From Catonia carolina (taxonomy: Eukaryota; Arthropoda; Insecta; Hemiptera; Achilidae): 64,000 nt of DNA. Each line of letters starts with the position of its first letter. The first letter of the stretch is position 1. The stretch is from NCBI GenBank assembly GCA_035578175.1, contig JAQMRL010000021.1:1746323-1810322 (forward strand), in the 5' to 3' direction. The notes under the pieces are model-generated. The model worked only from the letters and a program-made list of their open reading frames with translations. It searched no databases and was not told the DNA's origin. Shown one piece after another: positions 39,495 through 51,339 of the stretch. Made by a program: the position numbers and the translations under genes.

Positions 39495-39850
39495 TGTTAG
39501 ATCATTTTTATTTTAGTGATGAGACTTGGTTTCATTTAGATGGCTATGTGAATAGTCAGAACTGTAAAATATGGAGTGAAACTTATCTTGCACACATTTC
39601 TAAGATTTACTCGCTATGTAAGTCTCTACAATAAACACGCGTTCTTCCTTGGAAAAAATCATTGCTGCCACAATATAACGAAACGACTGCTGTCACCACA
39701 CTAATGCTTGACTGGAACATATTAACTATCTTAGGTAGTTGGCCTTGAGTACACTGTTGCCAACATACCGATTGGGGGACAGAAAATTTACCGATGTATT
39801 ACTTTTATCTTCTTATAATCAGGGTTGCGTCCTTAATAAAACACCCGTTA
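39495..39850 (+). pseudogene. Transposase catalytic fragment (mariner/Tc1-like)
   Basis: 39505 onward reads HFYFSDETWFHLDGYVNSQN and CKIWSET, the segment with the first catalytic Asp (SDE) of mariner-like transposases, then stops. The following CACTGTTGCCAACATACCGA also occurs near the end of the 766-bp element (34186), suggesting the same or a sister family. Confidence 0.65.
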
Positions 39851-39930
39851 TAATCGATGAAAGAAATTAAACACATGATATAAGAATATTCATAATTAAA
39901 CAGAAATAAATAAATAAGATAAATAAGATA

Positions 39931-40581
39931 GTGATCGGTGAAGAGGAGGTCAACGCAGGAATCACACTCGCTGGCTCCGCCATTGAACGGGTGCACACGT
40001 ACAAATACCTTGGGTGCTGCCTAAATGACAAATGGGACTACGGTCAGGAAGTTAAAGCGCGTATCGAGCAAGCCAGAGCAGTGTTCACGAAACTAAAACA
40101 CCTATTGTGCCAACGTGATCTTAGTCTCAACACGAGGCTCCGAATTCTGAGGTGCTACGTACTTCCTGTACTTCTTTACGGGCAGGAAGGCTGGACACTG
40201 ACGAAACTTCTAGAAAGGAGGCTGGAGGCGTTTGAGATGTGGCTATACCGCCGCATGCTCCGTATATCGTGGACCGACAGAGTACGAAACACGGACGTAC
40301 TGACTCGGATGGGCAAGGAGATGGAACTGCTATACGACATCAAGCGACGAAAACTGCAGTACTTCGGCCATGTTCTTCGAAACGGGAAATACAGACTTCT
40401 TCAGCTGATAATGGAAGGAAAGACAGCAGGAAAGCGCCGGCCGGGCAGAACGAAAGCGTCCTGGTTGAAGAATTTGAGAGATTGGTTTGGTCTCAACTCT
40501 GCGTCACTGTTCCGAGCAGCTGTTTCGAAAGTTACAATAGCAATGATGATCGCCAACCTCCGACGCGGAGACGGCACTTGA
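39931..40581 (+). pseudogene. RTE-like LINE ORF2 C-terminal region, open
   Basis: 217 codons open to the stop: HTYKYLGCCLNDKWDYGQEV, KARIEQARAVFTKLKHLLCQ, LRCYVLPVLLYGQEGWTLTK, LEAFEMWLYRRMLRISWTDR, QYFGHVLRNGKYRLLQLIME, GKRRPGRTKASWLKNLRDWF, ending ANLRRGDGT. Same region as the 5.3-kb copy but another subfamily. It is 5' truncated, so no RT palm or endonuclease. The 3' end is GAAGAAGAAGAAATAAATAAG without long poly(A). Confidence 0.88.
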
Positions 40582-40599
40582 AGAAGAAGAAATAAATAA

Positions 40600-41335
40600 G
40601 GAAAAATAAAAAGTAAAATATTCAGAAAGAATCCTAGACATTTACAAAAAAAAAATTATAATTATAAAGAGATACAAAAAGATAAATGTACGGTCAGAAG
40701 TAAAGAAAGAGGAAACAAAATTTCTCAGATTATCACTGAATTAAAAATCCACTTTCTAAATTATTCATTATGTTATCATAAAATGCAATGATAATTTAAT
40801 TCAATTAATAATGATAATCAATGCAAATGAGACCTTATTTTTAAAGGTAACATTTTAGAGAAGGGATGATGATAAAAAGAGATAGAAATACAATGTATAT
40901 TTGTTAGAGAGAATTTAAAAAAAGATTAGTCTAGTCTACAGACAGACAGTTTTAAGCCTCTTATGATAATATTAAAAATCAAGATGATTATAAATTTATA
41001 AAAAAAAACAACAAAAAACAGAAAAACAACTTGAGTATTGTTAAATTAGATACAAAAAAAAACTTGTGTAACTCAAGGATTAACTCTATAGGTCTATAAC
41101 AAATTTCTTAATTAATTAATTTAAATTAATAACAACTAGTGACAAATTTAACAAATCTTTAAGTTTTTAAATCTTGTGTAAAAACAAATTTTGTCGAATT
41201 AAATATTATAATACTGTGAAATTAAATTTAAAATAAAAAAAAAGTTCGTTAATATTATGATGTAATACTTAAGCTGCCTTGTTTACAATTTGTTAACATG
41301 AAATTTAAAATAATACTACAGAATTTTTTCTAGAA
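40600..41335. other. AT-rich stretch without recognisable feature
   Basis: Very A-rich with short stop-filled frames; no repeats recognised from elsewhere in the window. Confidence 0.3.
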
Positions 41336-41338
41336 AAA

Positions 41339-42278
41339 TCTGTTGTGAAACACTCACACAACTTTCTCATGCCAATGCAAATAATTAACAATATAACCTA
41401 ACATTAGTAATAAAACATCAGAAATAAACAAAAAACTAACCTCAATAGAAATAACCTAATTTTAATCATGAGTGAAAGACGCAAAATGAAAATCAACCTC
41501 ATTTTGGCTTAAAAATACGGAAAATCACTCTTTCACGCTTAACTAGGCTCTGTAGAGAAAAACGCTTTAAACAAAAGTTGTAGATCTTTTAATTTTCTAT
41601 AAATTTAATTATTTACACTTTTGTCGTAAAATGCATACTAAGGCCAAAATGTAAACAAAAACAAAATCGATTTTTTTACACGTTTTCGTGAGAAAAAACA
41701 GAAAAATCGCTAATAACCGCTAAACTAAGCGTTATACAAAAGAATGTTTAAAATAAAAGTTGTAGGATTCTAAATTTCTAGTTTTTTATTATATAAATTT
41801 TTGCGCTATAATACATATTAAAGCCGTAATCTTAAAAAACCACTTTTTTACGTGAAAACCTCACCAAGAATTTCAGCAAACATGGGGCCTACCCTATCTT
41901 GTAAAGAATACAAAATTGAGTAAACCAGGCGATTTTTAAAAAAATCGTATGACCAGTTTTTGAGAAAATCGCAAAAAAATGAAAAATTACACGAATAAAC
42001 TACTACTTCCGGTTGACCGATTTTGATGAAAATTGTCGGGTCCGGTAGTGGTATGTAACTTAAGTTTCAAGTTTGTACGATGTTCCGTTCTTAAGATATT
42101 TTGTATATATACATACACACACACGCGCGCCCGCACACACACACACACACACACAGACCAATCGCTAAAAACATGTTTTATGAGTTCAGGGGGTCTGAAA
42201 ACGTGTAGAACCGGTGAAAACTCGAGATGAAAACAATACTTTCCTTCCTATATATATTCATACAGGCAAGATAAAGTA
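41339..42278 (-). mobile_element. HEL element, full length
   Basis: TCTGTTGTGAAACACTCACAC to AGGCAAGATAAAGT; (CG)n(CA)n tract about 42115-42153. One base change in each subterminal repeat. Confidence 0.9.
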
Positions 42279-42594
42279 ATAAATGTAATAAATACAAACA
42301 AATATGTTAAATACGGAAAGTTTGAAAACGAATGTTTTGTATCAGAGTAATACAACAATCGTTCTCCCAGCATGCGTCACTCATTCATTATACCTCCCCA
42401 AACCCTTCACCCCCCCACAACTACACGCAGTTTGGAACCGCACAATACGTGTATTACAAAAAAAAAAAAATTTAAATCACATCATAAAATTTCATATTTA
42501 TGAAAATGAGATTTTTATGTACGTATGACAAACGGTGTTGTTTTAAATTAAATAAGAAAATGAACACATACGAATTGAACAAGTTTAAAAAAAA

Positions 42595-43545
42595 TCTGGT
42601 GTGAAACACTCACACAACTTTCTCTTGCCAATGCAAATAATTAATAATAAACCTAACATTATTAATAAAATATTAGAAATAAACAAAAAACTAACCTCAA
42701 AAACATAACCTTATTTTAATCATGTGTGAATGACGCAAAATGACAATCGAACTCAGTTTGGCTTAAAAATACGGAAAATCACGCTTTCACGCTAAACTAG
42801 GCTCTGTAGAGAAAAATCCTCTAAACAAAAGTTGTAGATCTTTTGATTTTCTATAAATTTAATTATATACACTTTTGTCGTAAAATGCATACTAAGACCG
42901 AAATTTTAAAAAAATCGATTTTTCTCACGTTTTCGTGAGAAAAAAAACAGAAAATCGCAAATTACCGCTAAACTAAGCGTTATACAAAAAAATGTTTGAA
43001 ATAAAAGTTGTAGAATTTTACATTCTCTACAACTTTTATTATAAAACGTTTTGCGCTAAAATGCATATTAAAGCCGCAATCTTAAAAAGAAAACGTTTTT
43101 ACGTAAAAACAGCCTCACGCAGAATTTCAGCAAACATGGTGCCTACCCTATATTGTAGAGCATAAAAAATGTAGTAAACCAGGCGATTTTTAAAAAAGTC
43201 GTAGGACTAGTTTTTGAGAAAATCGCAAAAAAGTGAAAAATTATACGAATAAACTACTACTTCCGGTTGACCGATTTTGATGAAAATGTTCGTGTCGGGT
43301 CCGGTAGTGATATGTAACTTAAGTTTCAAGTTTCAAGTTCGTACGATGTTCCCTTTTTGAGATATTCTGTTCACACACACACACATACACACACACTCAC
43401 ACACACACACAGACCAATCGCTAAAAACATGTTTTTTGGGTTCAGGGGGTCTGAAAACGTATAGATCCGGTGAAAACTCGATTTCGAAAAATCAACATGA
43501 AAACAATACTTTCCTTCCTATATATTCATATAGGCAAGAGAAAGT
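42595..43545 (-). mobile_element. HEL element, full length
   Basis: TCTGGTGTGAAACACTCACAC to AGGCAAGAGAAAGT, intact subterminal repeats, CA tract 43372-43415. Belongs to the younger subfamily shared with 51.7 and 57.0 kb (ATCGAACTCAGTTTGGC). Confidence 0.92.
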
Positions 43546-44130
43546 AAAAAGTAATACTATTAAACAAGCTGGTATTTATTTAACGATATAATTCACTGAA
43601 AAATATCTCAGTTATGAAGATGAAGAAGAAAAAGAAGAAAAATAAATAAAGAAGGAAAATATATTCCTACCTTGTTATCCTCGATTCAGCACTGCAGGTG
43701 ATATCCGAATATCAGAGGGCAATGTTCTTATGGAATTCATAATATGAGACATCTTCGTTGTTGACCAATTGTCTTTGTGTGTTACTACTAAAGTTACACA
43801 CATTTGTCAAATATGGTGATTCAGTCATTATTAATAAATTAATACGAATACACACTTTATTAATTTTTTTAATTTAAATAATAATATAATCACGATAAAT
43901 AAATAAAACACTTCACAAAATATATTTCACTTTTTTGTAGCAAAATGTAATTTTCATAATGTTAATTAAATAAACGTTTGTAATTAAATCAATAACGAAG
44001 AAATTTATTCTCTAAAAAACCTAGTAAATAAATAAATATTTAAAATTTAATTTCTTTTAACTCCCCAGAAATATTCTCAAAAAAACACGATTCGTGCACA
44101 TAAGCATTTTATTATAACTAAATGTTTTTA
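43546..44130. other. No firm feature; weak splice-donor-like site on minus strand
   Basis: 43670-43750 is less AT-rich. Read on the minus strand it ends ATAACAAG|GTAGGAATA at about 43669, a good donor match, but the upstream frame is short. Otherwise AT-rich. Confidence 0.25.
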
Positions 44131-44136
44131 AAAAAA

Positions 44137-45380
44137 TCTGGTATGAAACACTCACACAACTTTCTCTTGCCAATGAAAATAATTAACAATAAACCGAACA
44201 TTATTAATAAAACATTAGAAATAAACAAAAAACTAACTTTAATAACATAACCTAATTTTAATCATGAGTGAAAGACGCAAAATGAAAATCGACCTTAGTT
44301 TGGCTCAAAAATACGGAAAATCACTCTTTCACACTAAACTACTCTCTGTAGAGAAAAATGCTATAAATAAAAGTTGTAGATCTTTTAATTTTCTATAAAT
44401 TTGATTATATACACTTTTTTCATAAAATACTTTTTCTTCATACTAAGGCCGAAATCTTTAAAAAATCGATTTTTCACACGTTTTCGTGAGAAAAAACAAA
44501 AAATCGCAAATTACCGCTAAACTAAGCGTCATACAAAAAAATGTTTAAAATAAAAGTTGTAGAACTTTAAATTCTCTACAACTTTTATAATGTAAATTTT
44601 TGTCCTAAAATGCATATTAAAGCCGTAATCTTAAATAAACAATTTCTTTACGTAAAAACAGCCTCATCGAGAATTTCAGCAAACATGGCGCCTACCCTAT
44701 CTTGTAGAGCATATACAAATTAGTAAATCAGGCGATTTTTTAAAAAAATCGTAGAACCAGTTTTTGAGAAAATCGAAAAAAGTGAAAAATTACACGAATA
44801 AACTACTACTTCCAGTTGACCGATATTGATGAAAATGTTCGTATTGGGTCCGGTAGTGGTATGTAACTTAAATTTCAAGTTTCAAGTTCGTACAATGTTC
44901 CGTTCTTGAGATATTCTGTTCACACACACCAATCACTGAAAACATGTTTTTTGGGTTCAGGGGGTCTGGAAACGTGTAGAACCGGTAAAAACAATACTTT
45001 CCTTCCGATATATTCATATAAGACCCACCGGGTTGGGCTAGAGGTAAAGTCGTCGCCAAAATCAGCTGTTTAACAGCTGATTTTCGGAGACGAAGGTTCC
45101 TGGTTCAAATTCTAGTAAAGGTAGTTACTTAAAACGGATTTGAATACTAGACAGTGGTTACCGGTGTACTTTGATGGTTGGGGTTTAATTAACCATACTC
45201 TTTCAGGAATGGTCGGCCTGGGTCTATACAAGACTACACTTCATTTACACGTCATACACATCATCCTCATCTCATTGGGTCATGGGGTTGCTTATTGTTC
45301 TGAATTGAACAGATTGCAACGTACACATACTAGGAATAAAAAATATATATATATATATACTCATATGGGCAAGAGAAAGT
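44137..45380 (-). mobile_element. HEL element, full length, with SIN2 inserted near its 5' end
   Basis: TCTGGTATGAAACACTCACAC to GGGCAAGAGAAAGT. The microsatellite is nearly absent (CACACACACC). SIN2 (45022-45352) sits in the 5' hairpin, with TATATTCATAT / TATACTCATAT on its flanks. Confidence 0.9.
45022..45352 (+). repeat. SIN2 tRNA-headed SINE, full length
   Basis: Head GACCCACCGGGTTGGGC, A-box region GGCTAGAGGTAAAGTCGTC, a hairpin (AATCAGCTGTTTAACAGCTGATT, outline), B-box region GGTTCAAATTC, the body with GTACTTTGATGGTTGGGG and GGAATGGTCGGCCTGGG, tail GCAACGTACACATACTAGG. Imperfect TSD (one C/T difference). Confidence 0.88.
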
Positions 45381-46010
45381 AAAAATTATTGGAATACACG
45401 AAACTATTTATATTTTATAGTTAATTTTTAGTTTCAAGAATAAAAAAAAATCATAAATTATATTACGAAGTAAACAATTGTCAATGGATAACACACAGTT
45501 TTAATGTTTATTCTAAAATTAACAGATAGTAATTCCGAAATAAATTTCAAAATCCATCATATTATAAAACACTGAAGAGGAAACATTAAAAATTAAATAA
45601 AAGTTAAGAAAACATAAATAAATATCTTTTAAAAATATATTTTATTTACTAAAAATTTTCTTGTAAATTTATTTTATTACTTTTTTAACTCTTTGTTAGT
45701 AGAAGTAGTCTAATAAAATATTATAATTTATAATATTTATGTTAGAATCGAAAAGGGGTTAATAACGATCTTTAAGGGTATAAACAGAATGTTGTTTAAA
45801 CGGCTGCATATCGATCCATTATATGTATGTATAAGACAAATAAATTTATATAGCATTTTCTAGTTCTACATCAACTGCAGTTTAATATTGTCATAAATTA
45901 AACATCCTTCTGGAATATTTTAATGGCTTATTTCATATTATCGTCTGTTTACTGTTCATTAAAATACAAAATTAAAATTTAAAATAATGTATCGACTAAT
46001 CTGAGAGAGA
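45381..46010. other. AT-rich stretch without recognisable feature
   Basis: No motifs; short frames only. Confidence 0.3.
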
Positions 46011-46011
46011 A

Positions 46012-46080
46012 AAATTTGGTGTAAAACCCTCATACGACTTTCTTTAGCCAATGCAGATAGTGAACAATATAACTTATTGT
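46012..46080 (-). mobile_element. Diverged HEL 3' terminus (ACTTTCTTTAGCC subfamily)
   Basis: TTTGGTGTAAAACCCTCATAC, ACTTTCTTTAGCC, AATGCAGATAGTGAACAA. Preceded by ATGTATCGACTAATCTGAGA. The same arrangement recurs at 47090-47190. Confidence 0.65.
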
Positions 46081-46173
46081 GACAATATCGAAGAAGGGTT
46101 CGAAGTATCGAAGAAATTTCTAATACGCTACTTCATTCATAAAATGGTAAAGAGTAGATAATAGAATGAAAAA

Positions 46174-47083
46174 TCTGGCGTGAAACACTCACACAACTTT
46201 CTCTTTCCAATGCAAATAATTAACCATAAACCTAACATCGTAATAAAACATTAGAAATAAACAAAAAACTAACCTCAAAAAACAACCTTATTTTAATCAT
46301 GAGTGAGACGCAAAATGAAAATCGACCTGTTTGGCTTAAAAATACGGAAAATCACTCTTTCACGCTAAACTAGGCTATGTAGAGAAAAATGCTTTTTATA
46401 AAAGTTGTAGATCTTTTAATTTCCTATAAACTTGATTATATACACTTTTGTCGTAAAATGGCCAAATTTTAAGGCCGAAATTTTAAAAAAATTAAATTTT
46501 CACACGTTTCCGTGCGAAAAAACAGAAAATTGCTAATTACCACTAAACGAAGCTTTATGCAAAAAAAAGTCTGAAATAAAAGTTGGAGCATTTTAAATTT
46601 TCTACAACTTTTATTATATAAAGTTTTGCGCTTAAATGCATATTAAAGCCGTAATCTTAAAAAAACAACGATTTTACGTGAAAACAGCCTCGCCAAGAAT
46701 TTTAGCAAACATGGCGCCTACCCTATCTTGTAGAGCATAAAAAATTAAGTAAATGAGGCGATTTTAAAAAAAATTGTAGGACCATTATGAGAAAATTGCA
46801 AAAAAGTGAAAAATTACACGAATAAACTACTACTTCCGGTTGACCGATTTTGATGAAAATGTTCGTGTCGGGTCCGGTAAAGGTATGTAACTTATGTTTC
46901 AAGTTTCAATTTGTACGATGTTCCGTTCTTGAGATATTTTGTACACACACACACACAGAGACCAATCGCTAAAAACATGTTTTTTGGGTTCAGGGGGTCT
47001 GAAAACGTTGAAAACTCGATTTTGAAAAATCGACATGAAAACAATACTTTCCTTCCTATACATTCATATAGGCAAGAGAAAGT
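46174..47083 (-). mobile_element. HEL element, full length
   Basis: TCTGGCGTGAAACACTCACAC to AGGCAAGAGAAAGT; short CA tract; GAAAACGTTGAAAACTCG lacks the TGTAGATCCG block. Confidence 0.9.
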
Positions 47084-47089
47084 AAAAAT

Positions 47090-47195
47090 AATGTATAGAC
47101 TAATTTTAGAGAGAAAAAACTGGTGTAAAACACTCATACGACTTTCTTTAGCCAATGCAGGTAATGAAAAATATACTATCTGACAAGTTTCGAAA
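47090..47195 (-). mobile_element. Diverged HEL 3' terminus, second copy
   Basis: Repeats 45984-46080 (ATGTATAGACTAATTTTAGA, ACTGGTGTAAAACACTCATAC, ACTTTCTTTAGCC). The full HEL copy lies exactly between the two, as if it had inserted into or been duplicated with this sequence. Confidence 0.65.
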
Positions 47196-47199
47196 TAGG

Positions 47200-48360
47200 A
47201 TTCCCTCCCTTCCGCACTTCATCGTATCCACCTCGCATTACGCACCGTCCCAAAAACATTAGGTCGGATAGTCAGCATACTAGTACAGCTCATTACTACA
47301 ACAGTATTTATATTCATACTTACTATTACTTTATTACTTATTATTATTTTTTTAATTTTTTTTTTTTTGGGGCTCCCAAACTCCCCTACACCCCGCCGTC
47401 TCCACCCACTACTATGGCTGGTCGCAAGGATGCGAGGTGGTACAGTAGAACAGCAAGATAATTTCACCTTAGTATACCGCACCATTACAACTTAACGTAG
47501 TCATTCTTTCTTCTCTAAAAAACTGTCAGCCGCTGAGCTTAACATACACCACATAGACACAAATAACACATAAAAATACATAAAATAACATAAAGATCAC
47601 GCAGTATTTGCAGCCTTCCTTCACAGTAACCTGTACAGTTTTTCTTTAATTTTGCTATCTCTGTGAAACAGATCTACCTCTCCATTTATTTCATTGGCTG
47701 TAGCTATACATCTATTGATTGGAGCTATTTTACTTTTTGTAGCTCCAGCAAACAGCCTAAAACTTCTTAAAGCTGTGCCAGGCACTCTCAGAAAAATCTT
47801 CGAGATATCCGGAACTTCAACTCGAGAGTGCAGAATGTTGTAAATGTAAAGTACTTCCATCACTCTACGTCGCGTGCTCAGACTCTGAAGCCCGTAGAAT
47901 GAGAGGGCATCCGCATAGCCATAAAATTTTCTCCCAGATCTACATTCCAACTTATAAATTAGTCTTTTCTGCACCCTCTCTAGTTCCTTTTCTGTGACGT
48001 CCCTTCTACAGTTCCACACCGTCGAACAATACTCGAGGACGGGACGCACAAGGCTCTTATAAAGTCTAAGTACTGTCTTCTCAAATTTGAAATCACGACT
48101 AATCCAAGCTATGAGTCCTAAATTCCTTCGAGCTTTTGCAGCTATTGAAGCTACTTGCTCACGGAATAATAGCTTGGAGTCAAACAACACACCAAGGTCC
48201 GTGGTGCTGGTCTTTCTTATGATTTCGTTATGGCCAAGAATGTACTTGTGTACATAGCTCATCGTTTTTCTTGAATAAGTTATAACGAAAGTTATAATGC
48301 ACTTATTTAACCTGTACCTGTTTAAATCACAAATATACACTTACACTGTATTTGTTTAAT
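47200..48360 (-). mobile_element. LINE insertion (CR1/Jockey-like), 3' part with UTR
   Basis: The ORF2 C-terminus (next entry) is followed on the minus strand by about 250 bp of 3' UTR and a poly(A) tract (T-run on the plus strand at about 47351-47367), after GGAGGCGGGGTGTAGG-like sequence. Sequence beyond the A-tract (47200-47350) is flank. The target duplication was not resolved. Confidence 0.7.
47621..48340 (-). pseudogene. LINE ORF2 C-terminal region (CR1/Jockey-like)
   Basis: 239 codons open to the stop: TTDLGVLFDSKLLFREQVAS, IAAKARRNLGLIAWISRDFK, LRLYKSLVRPVLEYCSTVWN, ELERVQKRLIYKLE, the SFYGLQSLSTRRRVMEVLYI block, ending DSKIKEKLYRLL. DLGV..DSKL.F..H/Q and LVRP.LEY.S..W are typical of non-LTR ORF2 proteins after the RT palm. 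The palm itself (YADD) is not present because of 5' truncation. Confidence 0.85.
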
Positions 48361-48681
48361 CGAAACGAATTTATCTGAATATTGAACAACCGATCAAACC
48401 CAAAACATAATAAAACTGCACTCACTACAAAACCAATATTGCACGGTCGCTAACACTGTACAACTGAAGTAAAAGCATAGTTTATAATTATTAGCTGCTC
48501 TCAAGTAAATAAAGAATAATGCTTACTCCATTTAATAATTAAATCCTATCAATTATTTATTTACATTATAAATTAAGAACTTGCTGAGTTATGACTACAC
48601 TACCTAATAGTAAACAAAAATAATGGAAACACTAATGATTTTCTGCTGGTGGTCACATAATCTGTACAAAATGTTATGGAT
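48361..48681. other. No recognisable feature
   Basis: AT-rich flank between the LINE and SIN1. Confidence 0.3.
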
Positions 48682-48692
48682 AACAAGAATCT

Positions 48693-49087
48693 CTGCCCAT
48701 AACAGACAGGTGGAGTGTCAAATTATTTACACTCAATCTGTTCGTTGCAGGGCTAAAATAAATAGTTCTGTTTCTTATCACATGGTCAGCCAATTAAATG
48801 ACTGAATCGTTTAAGAACAGAAGAGGTAGAGGTGTAAAAGACACTAATCAGAGTTATCTCCTCTGCAAGTAATGAATTTCATTATACAGCCAGACCCTGT
48901 GGTGAATGAAGTGAAGTTGTCATTTACAGAGTGGAAAATATGTGCTTTTCAGAGGGCCCGGCATGCTGATAAGCGTACTTTTTCACTCGGTGAGGAAGGC
49001 AATGGTAAACCACTTCACTCCTCGTTTTACTTAGTAAAACCTCTAGAGGTTCAAACCAGCCTTTCGGCTGTTGACCTAAACAACAAC
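48693..49087 (+). repeat. SIN1 retroposon, full length, 11-bp TSD
   Basis: AACAAGAATCT at 48682-48692 and 49088-49098. Start CTGCCCATAACAGACAGG; hairpin CAGCC-TTTC-GGCTG; tail TTGACCTAAACAACAAC. Core frame open. Confidence 0.92.
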
Positions 49088-49344
49088 AACAAGAATCTAG
49101 TACAAGTGATATTCATATTAATTGGTCATTTGTGTTGTGCGTACCGATGTATTCGATCCGGCACGTAGTGCGAACGGTAAAGGACGAAGTGGGGAAGGGA
49201 GAGAATCCTATTTCGATCGTAGTCAAGCAGTAACTTACGTTTAATCATGGATAAACAACGTAAAATGAAAATCAACCTTAGTTCGGCTTAATACGGAAAA
49301 TCTTTCTTTGACGTTAAAATAGCTTCTGTAAAGAAAAATGCTGT

Positions 49345-49885
49345 AAGAAAAATGGATTGGACAGGCTAGACAGGCAACACAAAAATTAAACCCGGTACTC
49401 TGGTCAAAAAGTATCAGGAATAGCACAAAAGTTCGTCTATATAATACTGTTGTGCAAAGTATTTTGACATATGGATCAGAAACCTGGGAGATGACCAAGA
49501 GAGATCAGCAGAAAATAAATGCGGTAGAAATGGACTTCTTACGCAGAAGTTGTCTGGTTTCTAGGGTAGACCGGGTTAGAAACACCGAAATTAGAGCTCG
49601 TACGCAAAAACAAGACACCACAATGGAGGAAATCGAAAAACGACGTCTGGTATGGCTGGGACATGTGCAAAGAATGGGAGATGAGAGATGGCCAAAGAAA
49701 ATAATAAACTGGACCCCTTGGGGACGAAATAAGCGTGGTAGACCACCTGAAGCATGGATAAAGCAAGTATCGAAAGATATGCATGCTAGACAATTGGAGG
49801 GAGGAGACTGGATGGATAGAGAGGGGTGGCGTATGGGATGCGAGAGACGGCCAGAGCTGTAGAATAACTCGCTTGATATATATAA
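49345..49885 (+). mobile_element. 5'-truncated RTE-like LINE in HEL, 13-bp TSD
   Basis: Flanked by AAAGAAAAATGCT. Encodes the C-terminal ORF2 fragment below and has no long A-tail. Confidence 0.8.
49360..49862 (+). pseudogene. RTE-like LINE ORF2 C-terminal fragment
   Basis: An early out-of-frame piece resembles ATQKLNPVLWSKSIRNSTKV and RLYNTVVQSILTYGSETWEM; the open part (49452-49862) continues TKRDQQKINAVEMDFLRRSC, VDRVRNTEIRARTQKQDT, RRLVWLGHVQRMGDERWPKK, RNKRGRPPEAWIKQVSKDM, ending GWRMGCERRPEL. One frameshift lies upstream of 49452. It is a third LINE subfamily, distinct from the 5.3- and 9-kb types. Confidence 0.85.
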
Positions 49886-50169
49886 AGAAAAATGCTTAAA
49901 ATAAAAGTTGTAGATTTTTTAATTTCCTATTAAATTTCATTATACACTTTTGTCGTAAAATGTATACTAAGGCCGAAATCTTAAAAAATCGATTATTTTA
50001 CAGATTTTCATGAAAAAACAGAAAATCGCTAATTACCGCTAAACTAAGCTTCAAACAAAATAATGTTTGAAAGAAAAGTTGTAGGATTTTAAATTCTCTA
50101 CAACTTTATATACATTTTTGCGCTTAAATCCATATAAGCAATAAAATCTTACATAAAGATTTGAAAACA

Positions 50170-50328
50170 CCACTTGTACAAAATTCCATCGAATACCTAT
50201 ACAAACGCTTTCACGACAAGTTACACGAACACGGGAACCCACTGGTGCGTTCACTTTCCACCTTCCATTTACCTGATAATCCCCCTAGACGTCTTAAAAG
50301 ACGCTGGAGTAGAGACCTGCTAATTTGA
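50170..50328 (+). pseudogene. Jockey-type LINE ORF2 extreme C-terminus
   Basis: 53 codons ending in TGA: PLVQNSIEYLYKRFHDKLHE, GNPLVRSLSTFHLPDNPPRR, LKRRWSRDLLI. HPNPL.......PRRLKR.W.RDL is the standard Jockey-clade C-terminus. It lacks a Met start. It abuts the broken HEL copy, so insertion of this LINE may have truncated it. The 3' UTR continues to about 50400. Confidence 0.8.
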
Positions 50329-50404
50329 TATACAAATTTCATTCTTGGGGAGGCATCAATGGGGGCCCTACCCCTCTCATGTCTATCATGTCATTTACAT
50401 TATT

Positions 50405-50536
50405 ACTTTCTCTTGCCTCTATGAATATATAGGAAGGAAAGTATTGTTTTCATGTCGATTTTAAGTAATCGAGTTTTCACCGGATCTACACGTTTTCAGA
50501 CACCCTGAACCCAAAAAACATGTTTTTACCGATTAA

Positions 50537-50570
<34 letters not shown>

Positions 50571-51339
50571 CAGAATATCTCAAGAACGGAACATCGTAGA
50601 AACATGAAACTTATGTTACATAACACTACCGGACTCGACACGAACATTTTCATCAAAATCGGTCAACCGGAAGTAGTAGTTGATTCGTGTACGTTTTCCC
50701 TTTTTTGCAATTTTTTCAAAAACTGGTCCTACGATTTTTTTAAAAATCGCCTGGTTTACTAATTTTTTACGCTCTACAAGATAGGGTAGGCACCATGTTT
50801 GCTGAAATTCTTGGTGAGGCTATTTTCACGTAAAAAAATGGTTTTTTTAAGATTACGGCTTTAATATGCATTATAGCGCAAAACTTTATATAATAAAAAA
50901 TGTAGGGAATTTAAAATCCTACAACTTTTATTTCAAATTTTTTTTGTATAATGCTTAGTTTAGTAGTAATTACCGATTTTCTATATTTTTCTCACGAAAA
51001 CGTGTGAAAAATCGATTTTTTTAAAGATTTCGGCCTTAGTATGCATTTTACGACAAAAGAGTATGTAATCTAATTTATAGGAATTTAAAAGATCTACAAC
51101 TCTTATTTAAAGCATTTTTCTCTGCAGAACCTTGTTTAGCGTGAAAGAGTGATTTTCCGTATTTTTAAGCCAAACTGAGGTAGATTTTCATTTTGCGTCT
51201 TTTACTCATGATTAAAATAAGGCTATATTTTTTGAGGTTAGTGTTTTGTTTATTTCTAATGTTTTTATGACGAATGTTACGTTTTATTGTTAATTATTTG
51301 CATTGGCAAGAGAAAGTCGTGTGAGTGTTTCACACCAGA
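50405..51339 (+). mobile_element. HEL element, full length
   Basis: ACTTTCTCTTGCC to CACACCAGA, (TG)n 50539-50568, all hairpins. Its 3' half plus 90 bp of downstream flank recurs at 53243-53803. Confidence 0.92.

Larger units (their letters stand above)
49241..50150 (-). mobile_element. HEL element, 3' two-thirds, interrupted by a LINE
   Basis: Left part 49241-49350, right part 49882-50150. AAAGAAAAATGCT occurs at both LINE borders (49330 and 49886), the LINE's target duplication. Both HEL termini are missing. Confidence 0.8.
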
